Counted from the stretch's first letter, positions 37,490 to 46,233 are shown. The stretch: 64,000 bases of DNA from Actinocrinis sp035946395 (GCF_035946395.1 NZ_DASYZI010000258.1:7599-71598); one strand, 5' to 3'. A program made the numbers and translations. Notes: generated from the sequence alone by a model not told the origin.

Positions 37490-38752
37490 TCAACGCCGGG
37501 CCAGGTAGAACTGAAACGCGCGATACAACACCGGGTTGATCGGGTAGTCCCACTCGCCGAGGTACTCGACCGCCTCGCCACCGAGTCCGGCCTTGAAACG
37601 CAGCAGACCGTACAGGTGATGCGCCGGGTCGAGCGAGTCGCCGATACCACGTAGGTCGTATACGTTCATGCCGTCGGCAACACAGTCCTGGATCATGCGC
37701 CACTGCAACGCGTTCGACGGCCGGTATTCACGCCCCTGGTTCGCTGACGCGCCGTAGCTGTACCAGGCGTACGACCCGACGCGCACCATGGTCGCCGCAG
37801 CCAGCGCTTCGTTACCGCGCCGCGCGATGTACAGCCGGATCCGCTGCGGATCCTCCTCGTCGAAGGCGTCGAACATGCGCTGGAAGTACTCCAGCGGTCG
37901 CGGTGTGAACCAGCCCCGCGCCGCAGTCTCGACGTACAGCCGGTGAAACTCGGGCAGCCAGCTGCGCCCTACACACGCCACGTGTACGTCGGCGCGCTGC
38001 GACAGCCGGATGTTTCGTCGCCACTGCTGACTGAATCCCGCGCTGATCTGCTCCTCACTGCGCCCGGCAAGCGGAAGCCGGAAGAGGTAACGCGGCTGGA
38101 AGTCGGTGAAACCGTCGCCACCGGGCCTCGCACGCCGCCATCCGAGTGCGCGCAGCCGTCGTGATAGTTCGTCAGCTCGCGCATCGACGTAATCCGCGGG
38201 CACGTCACCGAGCCGCCACTGCCCTCCGCCGGCCATCGCCTGCTTGAGCGTCGCCACAGACCAGATCCGGCTGACCACCTTCGGCCCCAGCTTGACCGCG
38301 AACGCCCCGCGCCGCCGCAGTCCCTCGACGAGTGGTCCGAGCCATTCCGCCACCTCGGTCCCGGTGCGCTCGCCGAACCAGTCGATCATCGGTCCCTCGG
38401 GCAGATACGCCAGGCAGCGGCGTACTCGCGGCAGCCACCGGTAGAGCACGAGGCCCGCCCCCACCAGCCGCGCGCCCTGGTACCAGCCCAGCGACTCCGC
38501 ATCCCACCCGCTCTTCACGGCACCCCACGACGGACACTGCAAGAACGACACGCCGATCCCGCCGACAGCACCACTGTCGACAGCACTGCGAACAGCACTG
38601 CCGCCACCAGCAACGCCACCGACACCGACACCGACACCGACGACGCCAACCGCCCTATCCACGAATTCGAGGTGAGCCGCGCGGCCGAGCTGCCGCACCA
38701 CCAGCCCCGCAGTCGCCTTGCGTGATGATCTGCTCGCGTAAAGTAGTGCCAC
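37490..38752 (-). CDS. FemX/FemAB-type peptidoglycan aminoacyltransferase
   Basis: 420 residues from GTG 38752. Two GNAT-like domains are evident: VSFLQCPSWGAVKSGW at the first and ETAARGWFTPRPLEYFQRMFDAF with a YIARRGNEALAAATMVRVGSYAWYSYGAS at the second, then VYDLRGIGDSLDPAHHLYGLLRFK. These transfer an amino acid from tRNA to the lipid II stem peptide, forming the cross-bridge. Residues 36-54 are a Val/Gly low-complexity insert caused by a hexanucleotide repeat. Coupled to the racemase-like gene. Confidence 0.9.
   Translation of the reverse strand: MALLYASRSSRKATAGLVVRQLGRAAHLEFVDRAVGVVGVGVGVGGVAGGGSAVRSAVDSGAVGGIGVSFLQCPSWGAVKSGWDAESLGWYQGARLVGAGLVLYRWLPRVRRCLAYLPEGPMIDWFGERTGTEVAEWLGPLVEGLRRRGAFAVKLGPKVVSRIWSVATLKQAMAGGGQWRLGDVPADYVDARADELSRRLRALGWRRARPGGDGFTDFQPRYLFRLPLAGRSEEQISAGFSQQWRRNIRLSQRADVHVACVGRSWLPEFHRLYVETAARGWFTPRPLEYFQRMFDAFDEEDPQRIRLYIARRGNEALAAATMVRVGSYAWYSYGASANQGREYRPSNALQWRMIQDCVADGMNVYDLRGIGDSLDPAHHLYGLLRFKAGLGGEAVEYLGEWDYPINPVLYRAFQFYLARR
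38618..38641. repeat. ACCGAC hexanucleotide repeat inside femX-like gene
   Basis: Four perfect copies of ACCGAC, coding for alternating Val-Gly on the minus strand. Just to the left, ACAGCACT recurs three times. Copy-number change in multiples of six would keep the frame. Confidence 0.7.
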
Positions 38753-38766
38753 GCCGAGCGAGGGTA

Positions 38767-39582
38767 CTACTCCGCCTTGGCCAGCCGCTCGCGAATCCAG
38801 GAGATGTCAGCCGCTTGAGCGGTAGCAGCGCCGGGGGTCTCACAGACGAAGTCGGCGCCCACCGCCGCCGCCGCAAGCACCGCCGCGGCCAGGTCCGCCG
38901 GGGCGATGGCCCCCTCGCCGAAGTTGGCGTGCCGGTCCCGGCCCGAGTCCAGGCCGCCCTGCGAGTCGTTGGCGTGCATCAGGTCGATCCGCCCGGTGAT
39001 CGCGAGGACCTTCTCCACCACCGTCTCCACCGGCTCGCCCCCGGCGAACGCGTGGCAGGTGTCGAGGCAGAACCCGACGTCGTATCCGTCGAGCGCGTCC
39101 CACAGCCGGGCGATCGACTCCAGCCTGCGGGCCACCGCGTGATCGCCGCCCGCGGTGTTCTCGATGAACATCGGGCAGGAGAACTCCAGCCCCGCCACGG
39201 CCTTGCGCCAGTTGTCGAAGCCGAGCTCGGGATCGTCGTTCTTGGTCGTGTGCCCGCCGTGCACCACGACCCCCGCCGCGCCCAGTTCCGCCGCCGCGTC
39301 CAAGGTCTGCTGCAACAGCTTGCGGCTCGGGATCCGCAGCCGGTTGTTCGCCGACGCCACGTTGATCACGTACGCCGCGTGCACGTACAGGGTCAACTCA
39401 GCGTCTTTCACGGCCTGTTTGAGCGCCTCGGCACCGTCCGGGTACAGCGTGACCGGCTTGTTCCAGCTCTGCGGATCGCCGAGCAGGATCTGGATCGCCT
39501 CGGCGCCGCGTTCGGCCGCGGCGCCGATCGGATCGGCGGGGTCGACGGTGCAGCCGACGCGCGAGCCCTGGGTCTTGGTCAT
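38767..39582 (-). CDS. nfo: Endonuclease IV (deoxyribonuclease IV)
   Basis: 271 residues from ATG 39582. TIM-barrel AP endonuclease: GAEAIQILLGDPQSW, YVHAAYVINVAS, VVVHGGHT, FIENTAGGD, FCLDTCHAFAGG and MHANDSQGGLDSGRDRHANFGEG supply the three-zinc site. It cuts at abasic sites in base-excision repair. Separate from the FemX operon by a 14-base gap but the same strand. Confidence 0.93.
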   Translation of the reverse strand: MTKTQGSRVGCTVDPADPIGAAAERGAEAIQILLGDPQSWNKPVTLYPDGAEALKQAVKDAELTLYVHAAYVINVASANNRLRIPSRKLLQQTLDAAAELGAAGVVVHGGHTTKNDDPELGFDNWRKAVAGLEFSCPMFIENTAGGDHAVARRLESIARLWDALDGYDVGFCLDTCHAFAGGEPVETVVEKVLAITGRIDLMHANDSQGGLDSGRDRHANFGEGAIAPADLAAAVLAAAAVGADFVCETPGAATAQAADISWIRERLAKAE

Positions 39583-39641
39583 GAGGCCAACCGTACGCCC
39601 GCTCGCCGACACCCGCCGCAGTCAGTCGCTGTCAGTGGCGG

Positions 39642-39962
39642 TCAGTAGAGTCCACCGTGAGCGAGCCCGAAAAGCAGACCGATCCCGGAAAGGACGACTC
39701 CGGTGATGTTCACGAACCGCTCGGCCGTCGTCGCCGAGATCATCTGCGCCCACAGCCCGGTGCCCAGGCCGAACAGCCCGGTCCACGAGCCGAGCAGGTG
39801 CAGCGGGGGGAAGAAGGCGCACACCGCGGCGACCAGGCCGAGGACCGCGGTCAGCATGCTGCCGGTGTTCTCCAGCGGGTGGCTCCCGCCGTCGGTGTTG
39901 AGGATGAAGTGGTGCCGGTGGACTCCTTGGGAGGCACTGCCCGGAGGGACCGTGCGGGACAT
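39642..39962 (-). CDS. Small membrane protein, 106 aa
   Basis: Start ATG 39962 has AGGAAGGA nine bases upstream. Three hydrophobic segments are seen: MLTAVLGLVAAVCAFFPPL, a middle segment around LGSWTGLFGLGTGLWAQM, and ITGVVLSGIGLLFGLAHG. The N-terminal 30 residues are hydrophilic. No family is recognised. The gene is divergent from rpsF. Confidence 0.6.
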   Translation of the reverse strand: MSRTVPPGSASQGVHRHHFILNTDGGSHPLENTGSMLTAVLGLVAAVCAFFPPLHLLGSWTGLFGLGTGLWAQMISATTAERFVNITGVVLSGIGLLFGLAHGGLY

Positions 39963-40211
39963 CGATGGATCCTTCCTGCCGCGGGCGTCTTCGGCCGAAC
40001 GGGTCGGGCACGCCCCCGCGCGCACGGTGCGGGCGCCGCCCCTCCCACTGTCACCATCGGGGCGTTTCCCGTCGATTTCAAGGGTCCATGAGGGTGCCGC
40101 TAGACTTGCCCGAACCCGGTCTGTGCACGCACCTGAGCACAGCCCGACGCATAACCCTCCTGTCGCGGAGAGCCCGCGGCCGTTTTGAGTCCATAGGAGG
40201 TGGGTTTCCGT

Positions 40212-40514
40212 ATGCGTCATTACGAAGTCATGGTCATCCTCGACCCGGACCTCGAAGAGCGTCAGATCGCTCCGTCGGTGGAGAGCTTCCTGAACGTGAT
40301 CCGCACCAACGGCGGCACGGTCGAGAAGACCGACATCTGGGGCCGTCGCAGGCTCGCCTACGAGATCAAGAAGGGCGGCAAGAAGGTTGCCGAGGGCATC
40401 TACGCCGTCATCAACCTGAACGCCGAGCCCTCCGTGGTGAAGGAGTTCGACCGCCAGCTCAACCTCAACGAGGGCGTGCTGCGCACCAAGGTCATCCGAC
40501 CCGACCAGCGGTGA
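40212..40514 (+). CDS. rpsF: 30S ribosomal protein S6
   Basis: 100 residues from ATG 40212 with an AGGAGG site. MRHYEVMVILDPDLEERQI and WGRRRLAYEIKKGGKKVAEGIY are typical S6. It binds 16S rRNA together with S18, encoded two genes on. First gene of the rpsF-ssb-rpsR-rplI operon. Confidence 0.98.
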   Translation: MRHYEVMVILDPDLEERQIAPSVESFLNVIRTNGGTVEKTDIWGRRRLAYEIKKGGKKVAEGIYAVINLNAEPSVVKEFDRQLNLNEGVLRTKVIRPDQR

Positions 40515-40610
40515 GTGTTCCTCAGTCACCGAGCTGCGCCGGGCACTTGCCGTCATCGTCGGGGCGCTGCGCCCCACAAGACCGCTAGCCCGAAAGGCGA
40601 GTAGAACCCC

Positions 40611-41162
40611 ATGGCAGGCGAGACCGTCATCACCGTCGTCGGGAACCTGACCGACGACCCCGAACTGCGCTTCACCCCGAGCGGCGCGGCGGTGGCGAGC
40701 TTCACCGTCGCTTCGACCCCGCGTGCCTTCGACAAGAACACGAACGAGTGGAAGGACGGCGACGCGCTGTTCCTGCGCTGCTCGATCTGGCGCCAGGCCG
40801 CGGAGAACGTGGCCGAGAGCCTGACGAAGGGCATGCGCGTGGTCGTGCAGGGCCGGCTTCGCCAGCGGTCCTACGAGACCCGCGAGGGCGAGAAGCGCAC
40901 GGTCGTCGAGCTGGACGTCGAGGAGGTCGGCCCGTCGCTCAAGTACGCGACGGCGAAGGTCACCAAGGCGTCGCGCGGCGCAGGCGGCGGGTTCGGCGGA
41001 GGCGGAGGCGACTCGCGCGGCGCAGGCGGCTGGGGCGGTGCTCCCTCGGGAGGCCCCGGCAACTCCGGTGGGGGCAACGCACCCCAGGACGACCCCTGGG
41101 CCACCGGTGGTGGCTCGGGCGGCGGCTGGGGCGGCGGCTACTCGGACGAACCCCCCTTCTAG
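40611..41162 (+). CDS. ssb: Single-stranded DNA-binding protein
   Basis: 183 residues. The OB-fold is ETVITVVGNLTDDPELRFTP through VVQGRLRQRSYETREGEKRT. A long Gly-rich linker leads to the acidic tip YSDEPPF, close to the conserved DDDIPF that recruits repair and replication proteins. It coats single-stranded DNA at forks. Located between rpsF and rpsR as in other actinobacteria. Confidence 0.97.
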   Translation: MAGETVITVVGNLTDDPELRFTPSGAAVASFTVASTPRAFDKNTNEWKDGDALFLRCSIWRQAAENVAESLTKGMRVVVQGRLRQRSYETREGEKRTVVELDVEEVGPSLKYATAKVTKASRGAGGGFGGGGGDSRGAGGWGGAPSGGPGNSGGGNAPQDDPWATGGGSGGGWGGGYSDEPPF

Positions 41163-41195
41163 ACCGACAGATTTCGCAGGGATAAGAGAGCGATC

Positions 41196-41432
41196 ATGGC
41201 TAAGCCCCCGGTGCGCAAGCCGAAGAAGAAGGTTTGCGCCTTTTGCAAGGACAAGGTCACGTCCGTCGACTACAAGGACACGAACCTGCTGCGGAAGTAC
41301 ATTTCCGACCGCGGCAAGATCCGTGCCCGTCGCGTGACCGGCAACTGCACCCAGCATCAGCGCGACGTCGCCACGGCCGTGAAGAACAGCCGTGAGATGG
41401 CGCTGCTGCCGTACACCAGCACCGCGCGTTAG
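41196..41432 (+). CDS. rpsR: 30S ribosomal protein S18 (zinc form)
   Basis: 78 residues. KKKVCAFCKDK has a CxxC pair and VTGNCTQHQR a further Cys and His, the zinc-binding (C+) type of S18. RGKIRARRVTGNCTQHQRDV is the conserved rRNA-binding core. Zinc-dependent paralog regulation is possible elsewhere in the genome. Confidence 0.97.
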   Translation: MAKPPVRKPKKKVCAFCKDKVTSVDYKDTNLLRKYISDRGKIRARRVTGNCTQHQRDVATAVKNSREMALLPYTSTAR

Positions 41433-41446
41433 GAAGGGCCGAGAAG

Positions 41447-41893
41447 ATGAAGCTCATCCTCACGCACGAGGTCACCGGCCTCGGCGCCCCAGGCGACGTG
41501 GTCGAGGTCAAGGACGGCTACGGCCGCAACTACCTGCTGCCGCGCGGCTTCGCGATCTCCTGGACCAGGGGCGCGGAGAAGCAGATCGAGACCATCCGCA
41601 AGGCCCGCCGCGCCCGCGAGGTGCGCGACCTCGGCCACGCCGAGCAGATCAAGAAGGAACTCGAGCGGCTCAACGTCCGGCTCTCCAGCCGGGCGGGCAA
41701 CTCGGGCCGGCTGTTCGGCGCGGTCACCGTGGCGGACATCGCCACCGCGGTGTCCAAGGCGGGCGGCCCCTCGGTGGACAAGCGGAAGATCGAGATCCCG
41801 GCCCCGATCAAGACGGTCGGCAGCCACAAGGTCTCCATCCGGCTGCACCCCGAGGTCGCGGCGACCATCGGCCTGACGGTCACCGCGGCCTGA
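41447..41893 (+). CDS. rplI: 50S ribosomal protein L9
   Basis: 148 residues. MKLILTHEVTGLGAPGDVVEVKDGYGRNYLLPRG is the N-terminal rRNA-binding domain, joined by a long helix to the C-terminal domain (LFGAVTVADIATAV). Fourth gene of the operon; a strong terminator follows at 41955. Confidence 0.98.
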   Translation: MKLILTHEVTGLGAPGDVVEVKDGYGRNYLLPRGFAISWTRGAEKQIETIRKARRAREVRDLGHAEQIKKELERLNVRLSSRAGNSGRLFGAVTVADIATAVSKAGGPSVDKRKIEIPAPIKTVGSHKVSIRLHPEVAATIGLTVTAA

Positions 41894-41954
41894 CGGTCGT
41901 CACCGCCTGATAGTCGTCACGCCCGACGGTCCGTCCGCCGGGTACCGACGCGGT

Positions 41955-41999
41955 GTCGGGTGCCGCGCCTGAAACGGAGGCGCGGCACCCGACTTTTTT
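41955..41999 (+). terminator. Intrinsic terminator of the rplI operon
   Basis: Perfect 16-bp stem (starting GTCGGGTGCCGCGCCT), seven-base loop GAAACGG, and a run of six T's. This is the clearest terminator in the window. Confidence 0.96.
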
Positions 42000-42169
42000 C
42001 TATCCACAGCAGGTGGAAAACCACCCGCCGGACCACTGCACCTCACGGCGCGAGCCACCGGGGGCGGCAGGTTCGTCCACACCGGTTGTCCACTCCATAC
42101 GCACAGGACAAGGCCGGGTTTTCAACAGGAACAGGCCGGTTGTCCACAGGAATCTCCAGGTTATCCACA
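42000..42169 (+). promoter_or_regulatory. Cluster of DnaA-box-like sites upstream of dnaB
   Basis: Same-strand 9-mers: CTATCCACA at 42000, TCGTCCACA at 42073, TTGTCCACT at 42086, TTGTCCACA at 42140 and TTATCCACA at 42161. The last two match the actinobacterial and E. coli DnaA consensus exactly. A region this dense could titrate DnaA or let it regulate dnaB. Confidence 0.7.
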
Positions 42170-42360
42170 ACCCCTGTGTACTTCCCGCTCGCCTGCCGCA
42201 CCCACCCGCCGTACCGTGAATGACCCACCCGCGTTCCACAGCCCCCGTATCCGGATCAACGACCCCGACCGACCCGGACCCTGAATTGCAGGCCGCGAAC
42301 TGCGGGCCGCGAACCCCGGATCCGCCGACACCCGCCTGACCCGAGGAGGCGAGCAGTCCC

Positions 42361-44913
42361 ATGTCCGCCTTCAACGGTCCGGACGGCGTACCCGAACCTC
42401 CCGACGACGGCATGGGCGACCCCGGCCCCCAGGGCTACGGCGGCAGCAGCCGCTCGTCGTACGACCGCACCCCGCCCCAGGACCTGGCAGCCGAGCAGGG
42501 CGTGCTCGGCGGCATGCTGCTGTCCAAGGACGCCATCGCGGACGTCATCGACGTCATCAAAGGGCGAGACTTCTACAAGCCCGCGCACGAGTTGGTCTTC
42601 GACTCGATCCTCGACCTCTACGGCCGAGGCGAACCCGCCGACGCCGTAACCGTCTCGGCGGAACTGACCAAGCGCGGCGAGCTGGCCAGAGTCGGCGGCG
42701 CACCGTACCTGCACACCCTGATGTCCTCGGTGCCCACCGCGGCCAACGCCGGCTACTACGCGGTGATCGTGCGGGAGCGCGCCATCCTGCGCCGCTTGGT
42801 CGAGGCGGGTACTCGCATCACGCAGATGGGCTACTCCACCGACGGCGCGGACCTCGACGAGATCGTCAACCGCGCCCAGGCCGAGATCTACGGCGTCACC
42901 GAGCAACGCGCCGGCGAGGACTACGCCGCCCTCGCCGACATCATGGAGGGCGCGCTCGACGAGATCGAGTCGATCTCCAACCGCTCCGGCCAGATGACCG
43001 GCGTCCCCACCGGCTTCACCGACCTGGACCAGCTGACCAACGGCCTGCACCCCGGCCAGATGATCATCCTCGCGGCTCGTCCCGCCATCGGCAAGGCCCT
43101 CGCCGTCGATACAGCGCTCCCGACCCCGACGGGCTGGACCACCATGGGCGCAGTCCGAGTCGGCGACTTCCTGCTAGGGGCTGACGGGCGCCCCACCCGA
43201 GTCATCGCCGCGACAGAGGTGATGAACGACCGCCCGTGCTACGAAGTCGAGTTCTCCGACGGCGCGGTTCTCGTCGCCGACGAACAACATCAGTGGCTGA
43301 CCGAGACCCGGGCGTCACGCGAGTCGGCCCAGTCCGCCGCCGCCGGATACAGCCGCAGCCACAACCACAGCCGCAATCAGCAGACCTCCGCCTCCGTGAA
43401 GACCACCCGGGAAATCGCCGTCACTCTGCACTGCGACCCGGCTGGCACACGAATCAACCACGCCGTTCCGGTCGCCAAAGCCGCGCAATTGCCGACGGCC
43501 GACTTCCCGCTGTCCCCATACGTGCTCGGCGTCTGGCTCGGCGATGGCGACGCAGACTCGGCCCGATTCGCCACCACCGACCCGGAAATCATCGAGAACC
43601 TCAAGGCCGAAGGATTCAGCATCGCCCCGAGCGAGAGCCTGGACTACTCGCTCCCCTTCTCCGCCGGGTCCACACCACAGTGCCCAGATTGCGATTGCGG
43701 CGACCCGTCGAACGCTCTGACGCACTGCCAGGCAGGCCATGACCGCCATGGAACCGTGCAAGCGGTTCTGCGGCACATGGGAATGCTCGGCGATAAGCAC
43801 ATCCCACAAGATTACCTACGCGCCTCCGAAGCCCAGCGCCGCGACCTACTGGCCGGACTGCTCGACACCGGCGGTTACGTCGACAAGACCGGCGCCGTGC
43901 ACTTCTCAGCCACCAACCGGCGGCTAGCGCACGATGCGTGGGAACTCGTGATGAGTCTCGGCTACAAAGCGACGATGACGACAAACCTCGGCGCCAGTCA
44001 CGACAGTGATCGCCCGATCTGCTACATGATCACATTCACGCCGTCCGAGAAGGTATTCCGCCTGCCGCGCAAGATCGTGTGCCAGAGCCGCGAGCACCCG
44101 AGCACTGGCCTGCGATATATCATCGACGTCCGCCCGATCCAGTCCGTGCCTGTCCGCTGCGTGGAAGTGGACAACGACGACCACCTGTACCTCGCCGGTC
44201 GCACCTGGATCCCGACGCACAATTCGACGCTGGGACTGGACCTTGCCCGTTCCTGCTCCATCCGCAACGGCCTGACAAGTGTGATCTTCAGCCTGGAAAT
44301 GGGCCGCAACGAGATCACCATGCGCCTGCTGTCCGCCGAGGCGCGGGTCGCCCTGCACCACATGCGCTCCGGCACGATGACCGACGACGACTGGGCGCGC
44401 CTGGCCCGGCGCATGGGCGAGGTCTCCGCCGCGCCGCTCTTCATCGACGACTCCCCCAACATGTCGATGATGGAGATCCGGGCCAAGTGCCGCCGCCTGA
44501 AACAGCGTCACGACCTGCGCCTCGTCGTGGTCGACTACCTCCAGCTGATGTCCACCGGCGGCTCGCGCCGCCCGGAGAGCCGCCAGCAGGAGGTCTCCGA
44601 GATGTCCCGCGCCCTCAAGCTGCTGGCGAAGGAACTGGAGATCCCGGTCGTCGCCATCGCCCAGCTCAACCGAGGCCCCGAGCAGCGCACCGACAAGCGC
44701 CCGATGATGTCCGACCTGCGCGAATCCGGCTCTCTGGAGCAGGACGCCGACGTGGTCATCCTCCTGCACCGCGAAGACGCCTACGAGCGCGAATCCCCGC
44801 GCGCCGGCGAGGCCGACCTCATCGTGGCCAAGCACCGCAACGGCCCCACCTCGACCATCACCGTCGCCTTCCAGGGCCACTACTCCCGCTTCGTCGACAT
44901 GGCCCAGAGCTGA
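42361..44913 (+). CDS. dnaB: Replicative DNA helicase DnaB, intein-split
   Basis: 850 residues as encoded, 474 after intein removal. The N-terminal domain begins near residue 38 (PPQDLAAEQGVLGGMLLS). The RecA-like helicase core is interrupted exactly in Walker A: PAIGK ends at residue 245 and STLGLDLARSC resumes at 622. Downstream are VVVDYLQLM (Walker B) and QLNRGPEQRTDKRP with DLRESGSLEQDADVV. Active helicase therefore depends on splicing. DnaB unwinds DNA as a hexamer at the fork. Located after rplI as in related genomes. Confidence 0.96.
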   Translation: MSAFNGPDGVPEPPDDGMGDPGPQGYGGSSRSSYDRTPPQDLAAEQGVLGGMLLSKDAIADVIDVIKGRDFYKPAHELVFDSILDLYGRGEPADAVTVSAELTKRGELARVGGAPYLHTLMSSVPTAANAGYYAVIVRERAILRRLVEAGTRITQMGYSTDGADLDEIVNRAQAEIYGVTEQRAGEDYAALADIMEGALDEIESISNRSGQMTGVPTGFTDLDQLTNGLHPGQMIILAARPAIGKALAVDTALPTPTGWTTMGAVRVGDFLLGADGRPTRVIAATEVMNDRPCYEVEFSDGAVLVADEQHQWLTETRASRESAQSAAAGYSRSHNHSRNQQTSASVKTTREIAVTLHCDPAGTRINHAVPVAKAAQLPTADFPLSPYVLGVWLGDGDADSARFATTDPEIIENLKAEGFSIAPSESLDYSLPFSAGSTPQCPDCDCGDPSNALTHCQAGHDRHGTVQAVLRHMGMLGDKHIPQDYLRASEAQRRDLLAGLLDTGGYVDKTGAVHFSATNRRLAHDAWELVMSLGYKATMTTNLGASHDSDRPICYMITFTPSEKVFRLPRKIVCQSREHPSTGLRYIIDVRPIQSVPVRCVEVDNDDHLYLAGRTWIPTHNSTLGLDLARSCSIRNGLTSVIFSLEMGRNEITMRLLSAEARVALHHMRSGTMTDDDWARLARRMGEVSAAPLFIDDSPNMSMMEIRAKCRRLKQRHDLRLVVVDYLQLMSTGGSRRPESRQQEVSEMSRALKLLAKELEIPVVAIAQLNRGPEQRTDKRPMMSDLRESGSLEQDADVVILLHREDAYERESPRAGEADLIVAKHRNGPTSTITVAFQGHYSRFVDMAQS
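43096..44223 (+). mobile_element. Class 3 intein with LAGLIDADG endonuclease domain, in DnaB
   Basis: 376 residues (A246 to N621). The first residue is Ala, not Cys/Ser, and the W-C-T triad of class 3 inteins is present: Trp312 (DEQHQWLTE), Cys600 (PVRCVEVDNDD) and Thr619 (IPTHN). Splicing would start with Cys600. The endonuclease has motif 1 YVLGVWLGDGD (Asp395). Motif 2 reads LLAGLLDTGGYVD, where Gly504 replaces the catalytic Asp, so DNA cutting is probably lost. Codons are less GC-rich than the exteins. Confidence 0.93.
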
Positions 44914-44970
44914 TATGTAGGTGTAGGGACTCATTTGGAATGGCGGATTCCCAGATGAGATGGCGAGAGG

Positions 44971-45014
44971 CTGGCGGATCCGCCAGGAAGGCTAGCCTTC
45001 AGTAGTACTGAAGG
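44971..45014. promoter_or_regulatory. Three consecutive palindromes at the island edge
   Basis: Perfect dyads abut: 44971-44986 (CTGGCGGATCCGCCAG), 44987-45000 (GAAGGCTAGCCTTC) and, sharing five bases, 44996-45014 with nine-base arms CCTTCAGTA/TACTGAAGG. An AGTACTG half recurs at 45025. The last ones lie before a TAGACT -10-like box (45046) and so may be operators for the MerR-like gene. Confidence 0.65.
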
Positions 45015-45076
45015 ACACAACAGCAGTACTGTTCGAGACTCGTGTTAGACTGAAGACGTCAACGCCGGAGGTGATC

Positions 45077-45793
45077 ATGACGGTCGAACCGAATGGGTTC
45101 TTCGAGTACCTGCAACTGCTGGACGGCGAGCCCGAACTGGTGACGAAGTCCGAACTCATAGCGCGCGTTCGAGGCGCGGGCTACCCCATCACCGACCGGC
45201 AGTTGACCTTCTACGTCACGGAAGGGCTTATGCCTCGGTCAGTCCGAGTCGGTTCACGAGCTGGTGCATACCCGACCGTGGTCGTCGAACTGCTGACCTG
45301 GATCCGGCGCGCTCGGGATGTAGGGGTCTCGATCGAAGCCCTGAAGGAGCTACTCCCCGTCTGGAAGTTCCTGATCCGGGCGCGCTCCTCAGGGGAGTTG
45401 ATACTGGGTGAACTGGAGTATGTAGCCCGACAGCACGTCACATCCGTCGAGGGCTCGCTAGGTGTCGTACGTGTCGTCGCCGACGTGATGGGCCATCGCT
45501 GCCCGCGATGCCAGAAGGACATGGTCATCGTCACGAAGGACGGCGAACGTAGGCCGATGAACTCTCCAGAGACCACCGTGGGCTTCGCGATCGCCCGGTC
45601 GTTTGAAGACGAGGACGGGGCATCGACGCCCGACTGGTTCGCGGCGACCCGCGTGAGCTTGGCCTTCACGGACAGTCACTCATCGGATCCGACGACTGTG
45701 ATCCTTGGAGTGAAACCGAACGAGGCGTTGCCGCCGGATCCCGACGCAGACAGGTCACGCGACTGTGAGCTGGAGGAAGCCGCGACCACATAG
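45077..45793 (+). CDS. MerR-like DNA-binding protein
   Basis: 238 residues; ATG 45077 follows an ideal GGAGGTGATC. A MerR-type winged helix spans residues ~18-90: LVTKSELIARVRGAGYPITDRQLTFYVTEGLMPR, then YPTVVVELLTWIRRARDVGVSIEALKELL. A central helical part is followed by a possible zinc knuckle (HRCPRCQKDM) and an acidic tail. First gene after dnaB on the island, so it may regulate the island. Target unknown. Confidence 0.75.
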   Translation: MTVEPNGFFEYLQLLDGEPELVTKSELIARVRGAGYPITDRQLTFYVTEGLMPRSVRVGSRAGAYPTVVVELLTWIRRARDVGVSIEALKELLPVWKFLIRARSSGELILGELEYVARQHVTSVEGSLGVVRVVADVMGHRCPRCQKDMVIVTKDGERRPMNSPETTVGFAIARSFEDEDGASTPDWFAATRVSLAFTDSHSSDPTTVILGVKPNEALPPDPDADRSRDCELEEAATT

Positions 45794-45812
45794 CGCGTCT
45801 CCAAAAAAGTAT

Positions 45813-45842
45813 CTGAGGCGGGCATTGGAGTGCCCGCCTCAG
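45813..45842. terminator. Hairpin after the MerR-like gene
   Basis: Perfect 12-bp stem CTGAGGCGGGCA with loop TTGGAG. The A6 tract on its left gives a T-run on the minus strand only, so it should stop minus-strand transcription and may also act on the plus strand as a rho-free pause. Confidence 0.75.
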
Positions 45843-45940
45843 TAGAGGGTCGCAAGGCAACCCGTTATGGCACGGACAGCCTACGACCCTCACTGCCAAG
45901 CCGCCAAGCGGCACACGTCAGATTGAGGAGTTGAAAGCCA

Positions 45941-46228
45941 GTGTCGATCCAAATCACGCGCACGGAACTCTCGGGCGGCTCCACACACGAGCACATCGTC
46001 CGCCTCTGGTGGACCAACCCCAGCACCAACGAGTCCGGCAACAACTCGCGCGCCGAAATTGTGGCGTGGATCGAGAACGAGAGCGGCAAGGCCTACACCG
46101 ATGATGGTAGAGGCCATCGGGCCGATGTCTTGGTGCGGACCTCCGAGCGCGGCGTGAAGTACCTGCAGACCCGCGCCGACGGCGTGTGGGGCAACAACCT
46201 GCTGGCGCTAGCGCATACCCGGCGATAG
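45941..46228 (+). CDS. DUF3892 domain protein
   Basis: 95 residues from GTG 45941 (GAGGAG nine bases before). ITRTELSGGSTHEHIVRLWWTN, AEIVAWIENESGKAYTDD and VKYLQTRADGVWGNNLLAL match DUF3892, a small family often near mobile or defence genes. Function unknown. Confidence 0.85.
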   Translation: MSIQITRTELSGGSTHEHIVRLWWTNPSTNESGNNSRAEIVAWIENESGKAYTDDGRGHRADVLVRTSERGVKYLQTRADGVWGNNLLALAHTRR

Positions 46229-46233
46229 CCAGC

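Larger units (their letters stand above)
41894..42360. other. Intergenic region rplI-dnaB, 467 bp
   Basis: It contains the rplI terminator (41955-41999), then a cluster of DnaA-box-like 9-mers to 42169, then ~190 bases of GC-rich leader before dnaB. No gene is credible. The dnaB start has GAGGAGGCGAGC just upstream. Confidence 0.7.
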
